A DNA stretch of 43,928 bases, from positions 1 to 43,928 of the forward strand of contig JAYOLW010000013.1 in assembly GCA_038120515.1 (NCBI GenBank), read 5' to 3'. The stretch is from JADHOX01 sp038120515. Lineage in GTDB: Bacteria > Pseudomonadota > Alphaproteobacteria > Rickettsiales > JABIRX01. How positions within the stretch are numbered: position 1 is the stretch's first letter; the number at the start of each line of letters is the position of its first letter. The notes beneath the pieces were generated by a model. The model did no database searches and was not told the DNA's origin. It saw only the letters and a list, made by a program, of their open reading frames with translations. The position numbers were made by a program, and so were the translations under genes. Shown piece by piece: positions 27,381-35,964 of this stretch.

Positions 27381-27416
27381 GTATTGTTTAAAACGTTTCC
27401 CTATAAAGGTCAAGAT

Positions 27417-28022
27417 ATGAAAAAGTTGAATAAAATTGATGGAGTAATTTCTGCAATCGATATTGATAATATTGACACAGATATGATTATTCCTAAACAG
27501 TTTCTACAAACTATCAAAAAAACAGGTTTGGGTGAGAATCTATTTTATGAAATGAGATTTGATAATCAGGGAAATGAAATTTCTGAATTTATATTAAATC
27601 AAGATTGGCATAATCAATGTAAGATTTTAGTTGCTGGTGATAATTTTGGCTGCGGCTCTTCAAGAGAACATGCTCCATGGGCAATAAGTGATTTTGGTAT
27701 TAGTGTAATAATAGCCCCTTCATTTGCTGATATTTTTTATAATAATTGTTTTAAAAATGCTATTTTACCTATCACTTTATCAAAAACATTAGTTAATGAA
27801 ATTACAGATTTCGCTCAATCAGGTAAAAACTCGGCTTACGTCAATTTAACTGAGCAAACAATTAAAATTGGTGATAAAATTATCAATTTTGATATTGAGG
27901 CTTTTAGAAAAACTTGTCTTTTAGAAGGCTTGGATGAAATTTCATTAACCTTAAAATCTGAAGACAAAATAGCTGCTTTTGAACAAGCACAAAGGCAAGA
28001 AGCCCCTTGGCTTTATAGTTAA
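27417..28022 (+). CDS. leuD: 3-isopropylmalate dehydratase small subunit
   Basis: With LeuC, isomerises 2- to 3-isopropylmalate in leucine synthesis. I start at ATG 27417 (MKKLNKIDGVISAIDIDNID, 201 residues): an AAAGGT Shine-Dalgarno lies six bases before it, and the longer frame needs TTG 27384 in front of that site. The substrate-loop region DTDMIIPKQFLQTIKKTGLG, GDNFGCGSSREHAPWAI and SFADIFYNNCFKNAILPI are those of bacterial, particularly alphaproteobacterial, LeuD. No leuC or leuB is in the window, so completeness of the pathway cannot be judged. holA follows after 20 bases on the same strand. Confidence 0.94.
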   Translation: MKKLNKIDGVISAIDIDNIDTDMIIPKQFLQTIKKTGLGENLFYEMRFDNQGNEISEFILNQDWHNQCKILVAGDNFGCGSSREHAPWAISDFGISVIIAPSFADIFYNNCFKNAILPITLSKTLVNEITDFAQSGKNSAYVNLTEQTIKIGDKIINFDIEAFRKTCLLEGLDEISLTLKSEDKIAAFEQAQRQEAPWLYS

Positions 28023-28042
28023 TAATATTAATTTTGGTATTT

Positions 28043-29062
28043 ATGAAGGTAGCCAATAATCAGATTGATAACTATATCAAACAATCACTTGCTAACAATT
28101 CTTCTGCCTTATTATATGGTGTTGATGAAGGTGTTATTTATGAAAGAAAGCAAGATGTTATCAAAGCTGTTTTAGGTGAAGATTTTGATGATCTTCATTT
28201 GGTTGAATATCAATTTAAAGATATTTCTGATAGTTTTCATAACGTTATAGATGAAGCAAATGGCTTTTCTTTAATTCCTGGTAGAAAATTGTTAATTATT
28301 TACGCAGCTAAAGATGCTATAGCTGAAGATCTTCAAATCTATTTTGATATGTTGAAATCTGATAGTTTTTTACTCGTTGTTGCAGATGATTTAAAGCCTA
28401 CTGGAAAGTTAAGAAAATTTTATGAGGCTGAGCAAAATATAGTTTCTATTCCCTGCTACATCGATGATGAACAATCATTGAAAAATATTATCATCTCTGA
28501 TTTGAAACATGATGGATATCAAATTTCTTATGATTTAGCAGATTTTATTGCTTCTAAATTTTATGGAAATCGTCAAATTTTAAGAAGTGAACTTTTAAAA
28601 TTAAAAAATTTCATGGGCGATAACAAAGAAGTTTCATTTGAGGATGTGGAGTCAATTATTACTGGTTCTAAAGAAAAGAATCTTCAAGATTTCGCAAATA
28701 AAATTGCTAATTTAGAAATAGCTAATTTAGCTAATATAATTGAGGCTAATAAAAAGATTGGTGTTAACTCAATTACTTTATGTAGAGTCTTAATAAATTA
28801 TTTTACTAGATTAAATCTTGCCGCATCATATAGAGCCCAAGATATGACAAATAATGATGCTGTTTCAAAGCTTCGTCCTCCAGTTTTTTTTAAACAAAAG
28901 TCTTTGATGATACAGCATCTTTCGAAATGGAGTAATGCAAAAATATATGATTTTCTGACTAAGGTTCAACAATATGAATTACTGTTAAAGAAAAACTCTT
29001 CTGGTGAATTTACTGATATTTTATTTGCTGATTTCCTCGTTAAATATCTTGCAAGAGTTTGA
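28043..29062 (+). CDS. holA: DNA polymerase III delta subunit
   Basis: Clamp-loader subunit that opens the beta ring. 339 residues from ATG 28043 (MKVANNQIDNYIKQSL); a TTG nine bases earlier is the only longer start and has no better ribosome site. The family is poorly conserved; visible cues are ALLYGVDEGVIYERKQDVIK at the N-terminus, KLLIIYAAKDA, LLVVADDLKPTGKLRKFYE, and the helical C-terminal domain around LCRVLINYFTRLNLAA, all in the usual order for HolA. Downstream of leuD and presumably on its transcript. It ends one base before the convergent ubiH-type gene. Confidence 0.88.
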   Translation: MKVANNQIDNYIKQSLANNSSALLYGVDEGVIYERKQDVIKAVLGEDFDDLHLVEYQFKDISDSFHNVIDEANGFSLIPGRKLLIIYAAKDAIAEDLQIYFDMLKSDSFLLVVADDLKPTGKLRKFYEAEQNIVSIPCYIDDEQSLKNIIISDLKHDGYQISYDLADFIASKFYGNRQILRSELLKLKNFMGDNKEVSFEDVESIITGSKEKNLQDFANKIANLEIANLANIIEANKKIGVNSITLCRVLINYFTRLNLAASYRAQDMTNNDAVSKLRPPVFFKQKSLMIQHLSKWSNAKIYDFLTKVQQYELLLKKNSSGEFTDILFADFLVKYLARV

Positions 29063-29063
29063 A

Positions 29064-30209
29064 TTATTTTAAGCCCATAGCATGAATGATAGCTGATTTT
29101 TTCAGTTTGTTACTTTTGTTAAAAATATTTAAACCCAAATTTCTTATGAAATTTATAGTTTTGTTTTCATTAGAGAATAATTTTACTAGGCTATGTGTTG
29201 ATAAAGTCATTAGGGTATTTTCTTTCCAGCGCTTTTTGTAAAATTCTTTAAGTAAAAGGTTTGATCCAATATCATTACCAAGATTTTTGTACTTAAAGAT
29301 TAATTTACCTAACTCCTCAATATCAGAAAATGAAAGATTGTAACCTTGTCCAGCAACAGGATGAATTGAATGAAGTGCATCACCAATAAATAATATTCTA
29401 TTGAGATAGCAGTTTTTGTTAAGCATTAATGATACAGGAAAACTGGTAATATCAGAAATTAACTGTATTTGACCATATAAATCAGAAACAATTCTATTTA
29501 AATTATCATGAATTATCTTTTCATCGATATTAGCATGATTATCAGATATACTATATACTACGGATGATTCATATTTTTTTAATAGTTGCAGTAATGCTAA
29601 AGGTCCTTAATGCAAGAATTGTTCAAGTGCCATATTATTATGATTTTTTTCTTGTTTAATATTAAAAACATAAGATTTTTGTTTGTAATTATGAGTTATG
29701 GTATCAATATTAAACAATTGTTTTAATTTTGAAAATTTACCATCTGCAACAAGAATTAATTTACCTCTTATTTTAATTTTTTTTGTTTCTGCTATAACAT
29801 AATGATTTGAGGTTTGAATATCTAAAACTTCTTGATTTTCGATAAATTTGTTTTGATCCAATTTGTTAATCAAAGCTTTTTTTAAAATAGTGTTTGGGAT
29901 GATGTAACCCATTGGTGAAAATTCAGTCATATCATCACTAAATACTGCCTCAGATTCAGAATGATTGTTTCTAATAACTATTCTTTTGATAGGTGCAGCG
30001 TATTGTTCAATATCATTCCAAATTCCTAAAAATTGAAAATTCTGGCATAGGTTGAAATTTACTGCGGTGGTCCTTGTATCAGTATTGGTAATTTTAGCAG
30101 TTTTGTTTCTATCAATAATAATATAGCTGATTCCAAGTTTTTGAAGGTAATTTGCGGCAGCAAGTCCTGCAAGCCCAGCTCCAACAATGATTATTTCAGT
30201 TTTAATCAT
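29064..30209 (-). pseudogene. UbiH/Coq6-type FAD monooxygenase with one in-frame stop
   Basis: Aromatic-ring hydroxylase of ubiquinone synthesis type. The full frame from ATG 30209 to 29064 is 382 codons, the usual family length, with a single TAA at codon 201 (29609-29607). Before it are the FAD fold TEIIIVGAGLAGLAAANYLQ, the TRTTAVNF motif and LILVADGKFSKLKQLF. Immediately after it, in the same frame, come GPLALLQLL (matching the family GPLA-L stretch), then NRILFIGDALHSIHPVAGQG with the second FAD-binding GD motif. No indel is needed to restore it, so the lesion is one nonsense codon. It may be a recent pseudogene, a sequencing error, or a readthrough site. A restart at ATG 29426 would yield only the C-terminal piece. 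Confidence 0.85.
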
Positions 30210-30255
30210 ATTAAAAAATGTTAAAATTAAAATTTTTATAGAGGATTTTTATAGA

Positions 30256-30292
30256 AAAAGCAAAGAAAAAGCCGACTCTAAAAGAGTCGGCT
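30256..30292 (-). terminator. Rho-independent terminator after parC
   Basis: On the minus strand AGCCGACTCT and AGAGTCGGCT (30292-30283 and 30279-30270) form a perfect ten-pair, GC-rich stem with a three-base TTT loop, followed by TTTTTCTTTGCTTTTT. It lies about 60 bases beyond the parC stop, before the ubiH-type gene. This is the strongest terminator in the window. Confidence 0.92.
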
Positions 30293-30350
30293 AAATCAGA
30301 GAGAGATATGAGAGAAATCAACTTTTAGAAGAATAAATAATAAGAGTCAA

Positions 30351-32567
30351 TCAATAAAACTTATTTTTTTTTGGAAACTTAAAAGGAACAAGGTAACCCT
30401 TGTTTCCTTTGTTTACTAACCATTTCTTTAAATCTTGTTCGATAAAACTGCGAGAATTTACTTTGAAATTTAGTCCATCTGAGAATTTTATCGTCATTAT
30501 ATCTGAAATCTTCGAGTCTGTCTGTTTCTGTATTTTAACGCCCATGCCTTTTTGCATTTCTGGTATTTCAGAGATACTGACGACAACCATTCTTCTTAAA
30601 GTGTTTACTGCAACAATAGCATCATGTTCTAATCCAATAGGTTCAACTTTAAAAAGTTCGTTACCTTTAGTTGAAAAAATTGCTTTACCAGTTTTTTTTA
30701 TGCTTAAGAAATTTTCACCAGATATTCTAAAGCCTTTACCGTCATTACTTATAAGGATATAAGATTTAGTATCGTCATATTTAAAAATGCTTATAATTTC
30801 TTCCTCTTGCTTTAAATCGAACAGAAAGTTTAAAGCATTTTCTTCTTTCGCAGAAATATCAAGCTTGTAATTTTGCAATGTATAGAATTTTCCATGATTT
30901 GAGGCTATTATAAGTTTTTCAGTATTAAATGTTTCGAAAATAAATTTTTCACCATCACCAGCTTTATATTTTATTTTGTTGTGATCAAGATTATGGCCTC
31001 TTAATGCTCTAATTCTTAGGCTTTTTGAAATTACAATTGTAATTGCTTCTTTTTCTATTAATTCTTCTTCATTTAAATTAATTTCTTCATAGTCTTTAAT
31101 TAATTTAGTTCGTCTTTTAACTAAAGATTTATGCTTTAAGAACTCTTGTCTAACTTCTTGATTTTCAATTAGTAAAACTTCTTTTTGCTTTTCTTTTGAA
31201 TTAATGATGTTTTCTAGTTCTTCTAGTTCAGCTTCTAGTTCAGCTTGCTCTTTTTTTATTTTGATTTCTTCTAATTTTTGCAGTGCTCTTAACTTTATTT
31301 CGAGTATAGCTTCAACTTGAACTTCAGTTAGTTCAAATTTTTGCATAAGAAATTCCTTTGGTTTGTCTTCAAATCTAATAATTCTTATAACTTCATCAAG
31401 GTTAAGGTAAACGATAATGAATCCAGCAAGAATTTCTAGGCGTTTTGTGATTCGTCCAAGTCTAAATTCTGATTTCCTAATTAGAATTTCATATCTATGC
31501 TCAATATATTGCTCTAAAACTTCTTTTAAATTACATATTTGTGGAACCTGATATTTATTTAGAACATTTAAATTAAGGCTATAATTCATTTCAAGTTCTG
31601 ATTCCTTAAATAATTGCTCCATTAAAATATTAGCTTCTACATTTCGATTTTTTGGTGTAATTACTATTCGGATGTTTTCACTAGATTCATCAGCGATTTG
31701 TCCTAGTCTATGAAGCTTTTTACTATTATATAAGTCAGCTAATTTTTCTAATAAACGTGACTTAGAAATTTGATATGGAATTTCTGTAATAACAATTTGG
31801 TATGCGCCATGAGATAATTCTTCAGTTTTCCATTTGGCTCTAACTTTAAAGCCACCTCTTCCCGTTTCATAAATTTTTAAAAATTCGGCTTTTTTATATA
31901 TTATTTCACCACCAGTTGGGAAATCAGGTGCAGGAATATGGGTAAGTAGCTTTGAAATCTCAATATCTGGGTTTTTTAGTAATAATTCTGTTGCATCAAG
32001 CAGTTCTAATATATTATGAGGAAAAATTGATGTTGCCATTCCAACGGCTATACCTTCGCTTCCATTAACAAGCAAATTTGGAAATGCAGCAGGCAGTAAT
32101 TCAGGTTCATTGTCAGAATCATCATAAGTTGGGATAAAATTAACGGTATTTTTCTCAATATCCTTAAGTAAAAGCATTGCAACAAATGTTAGCTTTGCTT
32201 CTGTATAACGCATTGCTGCGGCATTATCACCGTCAATAGATCCAAAATTACCCTGTCCATCAACAAGAGGATATCTTGAAGCAAAAATTTGCGCTAACCT
32301 AACCATAGCATCATAAACTGCACCGTCACCATGAGGATGGTATTTACCAATTACATCGCCAACTACTCTAGCCGATTTTTTAAAACCCGAATTAGGATCC
32401 AGATGTAACTTGTACATTGCGTATAGAATTCTTCTATGTACTGGTTTTAAGCCATCCCTAACATCTGGAAGTGATCTTGATGTGATAGTAGATAAAGCAT
32501 AGGCTAAATATCTTTCAGATAACGCTTTATCAAAATCAATATCTAAAGTTGTTATTAGTTTTCCCAT
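30351..32567 (-). CDS. parC: DNA topoisomerase IV subunit A
   Basis: Decatenates chromosomes with ParE. 738 residues. The breakage-reunion domain has SRSLPDVRDGLKPVHRRILY, the quinolone-region GKYHPHGDGAVYDAMVRLAQ and catalytic Tyr-121 in AAAMRYTEAKL. A heptad-rich coiled coil lies at about 400-455 (KIKKEQAELEAELEELENII). The C-terminal region has a shortened beta-pinwheel with repeats such as GDGEKFIFETFNTEKLI. No GyrA-box QRRGG motif is seen, which supports ParC over GyrA. The residue matching E. coli ParC Ser-80 is Gly-82 and that matching Glu-84 is Asp-86. The 5' end overlaps recO by 13 bases; a strong terminator follows. Confidence 0.94.
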   Translation of the reverse strand: MGKLITTLDIDFDKALSERYLAYALSTITSRSLPDVRDGLKPVHRRILYAMYKLHLDPNSGFKKSARVVGDVIGKYHPHGDGAVYDAMVRLAQIFASRYPLVDGQGNFGSIDGDNAAAMRYTEAKLTFVAMLLLKDIEKNTVNFIPTYDDSDNEPELLPAAFPNLLVNGSEGIAVGMATSIFPHNILELLDATELLLKNPDIEISKLLTHIPAPDFPTGGEIIYKKAEFLKIYETGRGGFKVRAKWKTEELSHGAYQIVITEIPYQISKSRLLEKLADLYNSKKLHRLGQIADESSENIRIVITPKNRNVEANILMEQLFKESELEMNYSLNLNVLNKYQVPQICNLKEVLEQYIEHRYEILIRKSEFRLGRITKRLEILAGFIIVYLNLDEVIRIIRFEDKPKEFLMQKFELTEVQVEAILEIKLRALQKLEEIKIKKEQAELEAELEELENIINSKEKQKEVLLIENQEVRQEFLKHKSLVKRRTKLIKDYEEINLNEEELIEKEAITIVISKSLRIRALRGHNLDHNKIKYKAGDGEKFIFETFNTEKLIIASNHGKFYTLQNYKLDISAKEENALNFLFDLKQEEEIISIFKYDDTKSYILISNDGKGFRISGENFLSIKKTGKAIFSTKGNELFKVEPIGLEHDAIVAVNTLRRMVVVSISEIPEMQKGMGVKIQKQTDSKISDIMTIKFSDGLNFKVNSRSFIEQDLKKWLVNKGNKGYLVPFKFPKKNKFY

Positions 32568-33301
32568 ATTTCTTTACTAATTGTGTTTAACAAAACATTT
32601 CGCATATATGAAATTTCTTTGCCATATTGTTTAAAATAATATTTATTTAAAAAATGCTCAGAAATTTTTGCACAATCCTCCAAACTCTTTTTATCAGGTA
32701 ATTCTGAAAAATCCAAAAGGAATTTTGGTAATAAAAATATTTTATCTTCATATGCTTGTCCATGTTCATAACAAACTGCTCTTCCGGTTTTCGGGGAAAT
32801 AAATACAAGATCATTATTGGTGTTACAAACTGCGCATGCATTAAGATCAATTTCATAACCCATTTCTTTTTGTAGCATAAGTTCAAAAATTAAATATTCT
32901 TTAAATTGTATTATTTTAGTTTCTGCAAAAATGATATTCTTAAGGAGCTTATTGTAATTATTAAATGTTAAATTTAGTTCTAAACTTTCTGGGAAAAGAT
33001 TGTAAATTAATTCAGCGGCAACTGATGACATTAGTAATTTGATTTTGTCTGATATTAATTCATAAAAATTATTCTCGATAATTTCAGGTGTAATCCTATG
33101 AAGGCCAGAATCTAATCTTGAATTTGCAGAAATAATAAATTTATTACCAATTTCAAAATTATTATAACTTTTCTTTGAAAACGCATTTTTGATAATCCCT
33201 TTTAAAATGCCATTATCCTTAGTAAGAAATGAGGCGATAATTGAAGATTCTGAAAACTTCATTTTTGATAATAAAAATGCTTCATCTTCAATTTTAATCA
33301 T
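32555..33301 (-). CDS. recO: DNA repair protein RecO
   Basis: Mediates RecA loading with RecR and anneals single strands. 248 residues: an N-terminal OB-fold (KIEDEAFLLSKMKFSESSII), a helical middle, and a C-terminal zinc region with CAVCNTNNDLVFISPKTGR then AVCYEHG. parC starts within the last 13 bases, so the two genes are coupled. The start is 38 bases from the divergent SDHAF4-type gene. With recF in the same window, the RecFO arm is represented. Confidence 0.92.
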   Translation of the reverse strand: MIKIEDEAFLLSKMKFSESSIIASFLTKDNGILKGIIKNAFSKKSYNNFEIGNKFIISANSRLDSGLHRITPEIIENNFYELISDKIKLLMSSVAAELIYNLFPESLELNLTFNNYNKLLKNIIFAETKIIQFKEYLIFELMLQKEMGYEIDLNACAVCNTNNDLVFISPKTGRAVCYEHGQAYEDKIFLLPKFLLDFSELPDKKSLEDCAKISEHFLNKYYFKQYGKEISYMRNVLLNTISKEIWEN

Positions 33302-33339
33302 GGTATGAACTAAACTATTAACTAATTAAATTTTTTTAA

Positions 33340-33516
33340 ATGTCAGAGTTAAAGGATAAGCAAGAAGATAAGCTTAAACAAGATAAAAATAAAACTGATG
33401 AATCAAAAAATAAAAAATCTGAAATAATTGAGCAAGTTCAAGAGATTGGTGGCCCCAAATTTGAGCCAACTACTTATGGTGATTGGCAAGTTAAAGGTAG
33501 GTGTTCAGATTTCTAA
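33340..33516 (+). CDS. Succinate dehydrogenase assembly factor 4 / DUF1674 protein (58 residues)
   Basis: A short gene from ATG 33340 to TAA 33516. The first half is highly charged (MSELKDKQEDKLKQDKNKTD) and disordered. The last 22 residues carry the family signature GGPKFEPTTYGDWQVKGRCS followed by DF, matching the DUF1674/SDHAF4 consensus G-G-P-x-x-P-E-P-T-R-[YF]-G-D-W-x-x-x-G-[KR]-x-[SI]-D-F. SDHAF4 binds flavinylated SdhA before assembly into complex II in mitochondria; in alphaproteobacteria the homologue is assumed to act likewise. No sdh gene is nearby. It overlaps the end of the SIMPL gene by four bases on the opposite strand. The signature makes this firm despite its size. Confidence 0.88.
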   Translation: MSELKDKQEDKLKQDKNKTDESKNKKSEIIEQVQEIGGPKFEPTTYGDWQVKGRCSDF

Positions 33517-34217
33517 TAAGCTATTTCTAGTTTTACTGAAGCTTCCACTTCTTGATCTTTTGGTATAATTATCGGATTTACATCTGAAGTTAGCGCTTGT
33601 CCTCTTATCTGGTAATCAAATTTTGGATAATTAACATTTTGTGTATCAAGCTCAATTTTTACTACAGCTTTTCTTTTGAGTTCTAATTGTTTTAAAACAC
33701 TATCTGCTTTATTTAATGCTTTATCAATTGCCAACTTAACAGCTTGTTCTTTTTTTTCTTCTAATAAATCATCATCAATTGAAAACTTAATATTAGTAAT
33801 TCTATCTATATTGTTTTGGGAAAGAAAATTTAAATATATAGGAACATTCTCTACACTAACTTTAAATGATGCAGCGGAAATAGTGTCATATCCAATTATT
33901 TCTCTGTTCTTTGAATCTATATTATAAACAGGTCTTGATTCAAATGATTTGGTTTGAAGATTCGATACTTCATTTGTTTCAGAACGAAGATATGTAATTA
34001 CATTTAATGATCTTGTTGCGTAATCATTATATGATATTTCTGTATTTGGCCCTCTACCAACAATATCAAACTCAATAGTGGCATGGGTAGTCTTGTAGCT
34101 GATTTTCTCAGTTGCAGATACTTCAATAATTCTTTCAGATGAATAAGCTTGGAAGGAGTGCAGTGAAATTAACAAAGAAATGCTTATGACTTTTAAAATA
34201 TTAGCGATTTTTTGCAT
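33513..34217 (-). CDS. Exported SIMPL-domain (DUF541) protein
   Basis: 234 residues. A signal peptide is visible at about 1-25 (VISISLLISLHSFQAYSS), so periplasmic or surface location is expected. The remainder is a SIMPL/DUF541 domain: RIIEVSATEKISYKTTHATI begins the beta-rich core, and EKKEQAVKLAIDKALNKAD is the typical helical stretch, with a closing strand KDQEVEASVKLEIAY. The family forms oligomers and has varied or unknown roles. It lies two bases after the ribBA stop on the same strand, probably the end of the rib operon. Confidence 0.85.
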   Translation of the reverse strand: MQKIANILKVISISLLISLHSFQAYSSERIIEVSATEKISYKTTHATIEFDIVGRGPNTEISYNDYATRSLNVITYLRSETNEVSNLQTKSFESRPVYNIDSKNREIIGYDTISAASFKVSVENVPIYLNFLSQNNIDRITNIKFSIDDDLLEEKKEQAVKLAIDKALNKADSVLKQLELKRKAVVKIELDTQNVNYPKFDYQIRGQALTSDVNPIIIPKDQEVEASVKLEIAY

Positions 34218-34219
34218 AT

Positions 34220-35320
34220 TTAAACCTTAATAAATTTTGTTATTTCAATACCATATCCTTCGAGACCAATAACAGATTTTGGATTGTTTGTTAATAGTTG
34301 AAGTTTTTTGATACCAAGATCATTTAGTATTTGTGCTCCTATCCCGTAATCTCGAATTTTCTTACTCTCTTTATTTGTATGATCAAGCGATTCGATTGAT
34401 TTTGATACTGAGTCTTTTTGGGCAGATCTTAATATAACAATTACACCTGTTTCAAGCTCATTAATTTTTTTTAATGACCTGATTAAAATATCTGAATCAT
34501 CACCAACATTTAGGATGTCTTGAAGGAAATTTTGTGAATGCATTCGAACAGGAACTTCATCAATAGTTGAAATATCACCTTTGATCAATGCAATATGTTC
34601 AGCATATTCAATTGCACTATGATAAACAATTAGATTAAAATCGCCGTGCAAAGTACTGATATTACTAGACAAGTGTTTTGATACTAGTTTGTCATGTTTA
34701 CGTCTATAATTTATTAAGTCAGCAATCTTAGCAATTTTTAAACCATGTTCCTTAGCAAAAATAGCAAGGTCAGGAAGGCGCGCCATCTCACCATCATCTT
34801 TCATTATTTCACAAATAACTCCAGATGGATTAAGTCCGGCAATTTTAGATATATCTACTGCTGCTTCAGTATGACCTGCTCTTGTAAGCACTCCTCCATC
34901 TTTTGCAAGAAGAGGAAATATATGACCAGGAGATACAATATCAGCAGAGTTTTTGCTAGGATCAATTGCAGATTGTATAGTGTGAGATCTATCATAGGCT
35001 GAAATACCAGTAGTGACACCCTCTTTTGCTTCTATTGATACAGTAAATGCAGTTTTATTTCTTGATCTGTTATTTTGAGCCATAAGTGGAAGATTAAGCT
35101 CTTCGACTCTATTCCTACTCAAAGCTAGGCATATTAATCCCCTACCATATTTAGCCATAAAGTTTATTTTGTCGCTGGTAGCAAATTGTGCTGGAATTAC
35201 AAGATCTCCTTCATTCTCTCGATCTTCATCATCAACTAAAATAAACATTTTGCCTAATTTAGCATCTTCAATAATTTCTTCGATTTTTGAGATTGTTATT
35301 TCATTGTTTTCTATAGACAT
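34220..35320 (-). CDS. ribB: 3,4-dihydroxy-2-butanone 4-phosphate synthase with degenerate GTP cyclohydrolase II domain
   Basis: Supplies the four-carbon unit of riboflavin from ribulose 5-phosphate. I start at ATG 35320 (MSIENNEITISKIEE, 366 residues) with AGGTG six bases upstream; a GTG lies three codons earlier. The RibB domain (to about 200) keeps DDEDRENEGDLV, acid and His residues in TRAGHTEAAVDI, and GVICEIMKDDGEMAR. The C-terminal RibA-like domain keeps PVRMHSQNFLQD and the end DYGIGAQILNDLGIKKLQLL, but the zinc cysteines normally following RVHSEC and in LRCDCG are absent. GTP cyclohydrolase II activity is therefore unlikely and another RibA would be needed. Overlaps ribE by 20 bases. 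Confidence 0.92.
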   Translation of the reverse strand: MSIENNEITISKIEEIIEDAKLGKMFILVDDEDRENEGDLVIPAQFATSDKINFMAKYGRGLICLALSRNRVEELNLPLMAQNNRSRNKTAFTVSIEAKEGVTTGISAYDRSHTIQSAIDPSKNSADIVSPGHIFPLLAKDGGVLTRAGHTEAAVDISKIAGLNPSGVICEIMKDDGEMARLPDLAIFAKEHGLKIAKIADLINYRRKHDKLVSKHLSSNISTLHGDFNLIVYHSAIEYAEHIALIKGDISTIDEVPVRMHSQNFLQDILNVGDDSDILIRSLKKINELETGVIVILRSAQKDSVSKSIESLDHTNKESKKIRDYGIGAQILNDLGIKKLQLLTNNPKSVIGLEGYGIEITKFIKV

Positions 35321-35900
35321 CACCTGCACCTACTATGTATTTAGCTACCATATCAATTTCGATATTAACTATATCACCAACCTTAGAATATTGAAAAGTT
35401 GTATGATCAAATGTATGAGGTATTATATTTATTGAAATTGAATCTTCTAGAACTTTATTCACTGTTAATGAAATACCGTTAATTGTGACTGAGCCTTTAT
35501 CTATAAAAAACATTCTTGAGTCTTTAGGAATAGAAACCTGAAATTCATATGATTCTGCAATTTTTGTGATGTTTAATATTTCAGAGACAAAATCTACATG
35601 GCCAGAAACTAAATGCCCAGATAAACCATCAGAAAGTTTTAAGGATGGTTCTAAGTTAACATAGTCATTAATAGAAATATTCTTAAAATTACTGCAATTT
35701 AAAGTTTCGTTCGATAAATAAAATTTTAATTTTTTTTCGTCAATATTCGTAATGGTAAGGCAAACGCCATTGGTTGCTATAGAATCTCCAATTTTATAAT
35801 TACTTAGGTTTTGGGTTGATACTAATATTTCGATATCACCTTTTGGAAGATGTTTGATGGATAATATTTTACCAATATCTTGAATTATGCCGGTAAACAT
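35301..35900 (-). CDS. ribE: Riboflavin synthase alpha subunit
   Basis: Dismutates 6,7-dimethyl-8-ribityllumazine to riboflavin. ATG 35900 gives the classic N-terminus MFTGIIQDIGKI and 199 residues; the longer frame starts at TTG with 17 unrelated residues. Two similar barrels are visible: first with GDSIATNGVCLTI and FYLSNETLNCSN, second with SGHLVSGHVDFVSEI and GSVTINGISLTVN, the GVCLT/GISLT repeats being diagnostic. The start of ribB overlaps its 3' end by 20 bases, indicating coupling in a ribE-ribB-SIMPL transcript. It lies 64 bases after the mnmE stop. No FMN riboswitch is visible upstream. Confidence 0.94.
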   Translation of the reverse strand: MFTGIIQDIGKILSIKHLPKGDIEILVSTQNLSNYKIGDSIATNGVCLTITNIDEKKLKFYLSNETLNCSNFKNISINDYVNLEPSLKLSDGLSGHLVSGHVDFVSEILNITKIAESYEFQVSIPKDSRMFFIDKGSVTINGISLTVNKVLEDSISINIIPHTFDHTTFQYSKVGDIVNIEIDMVAKYIVGAGDVYRKQ

Positions 35901-35964
35901 AAATAAATAAATAAATTTTTGTAAATATATATTATCAAAACAAAAAAGCAATTAATGCTCTAAA

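Noticed and set aside
27384..27416. TTG start extending LeuD by 11 residues
   Set aside because: The extension precedes the AAAGGT site and overlaps the promoter end; LeuD family N-terminus begins at 27417.
29064..29426. Separate 120-residue gene from ATG 29426
   Set aside because: It is the in-frame C-terminal part of the UbiH-type gene and lacks the N-terminal FAD fold.
32647..32886. 79-residue minus-strand frame inside recO
   Set aside because: Same strand, different frame from the well-supported recO; no independent support.
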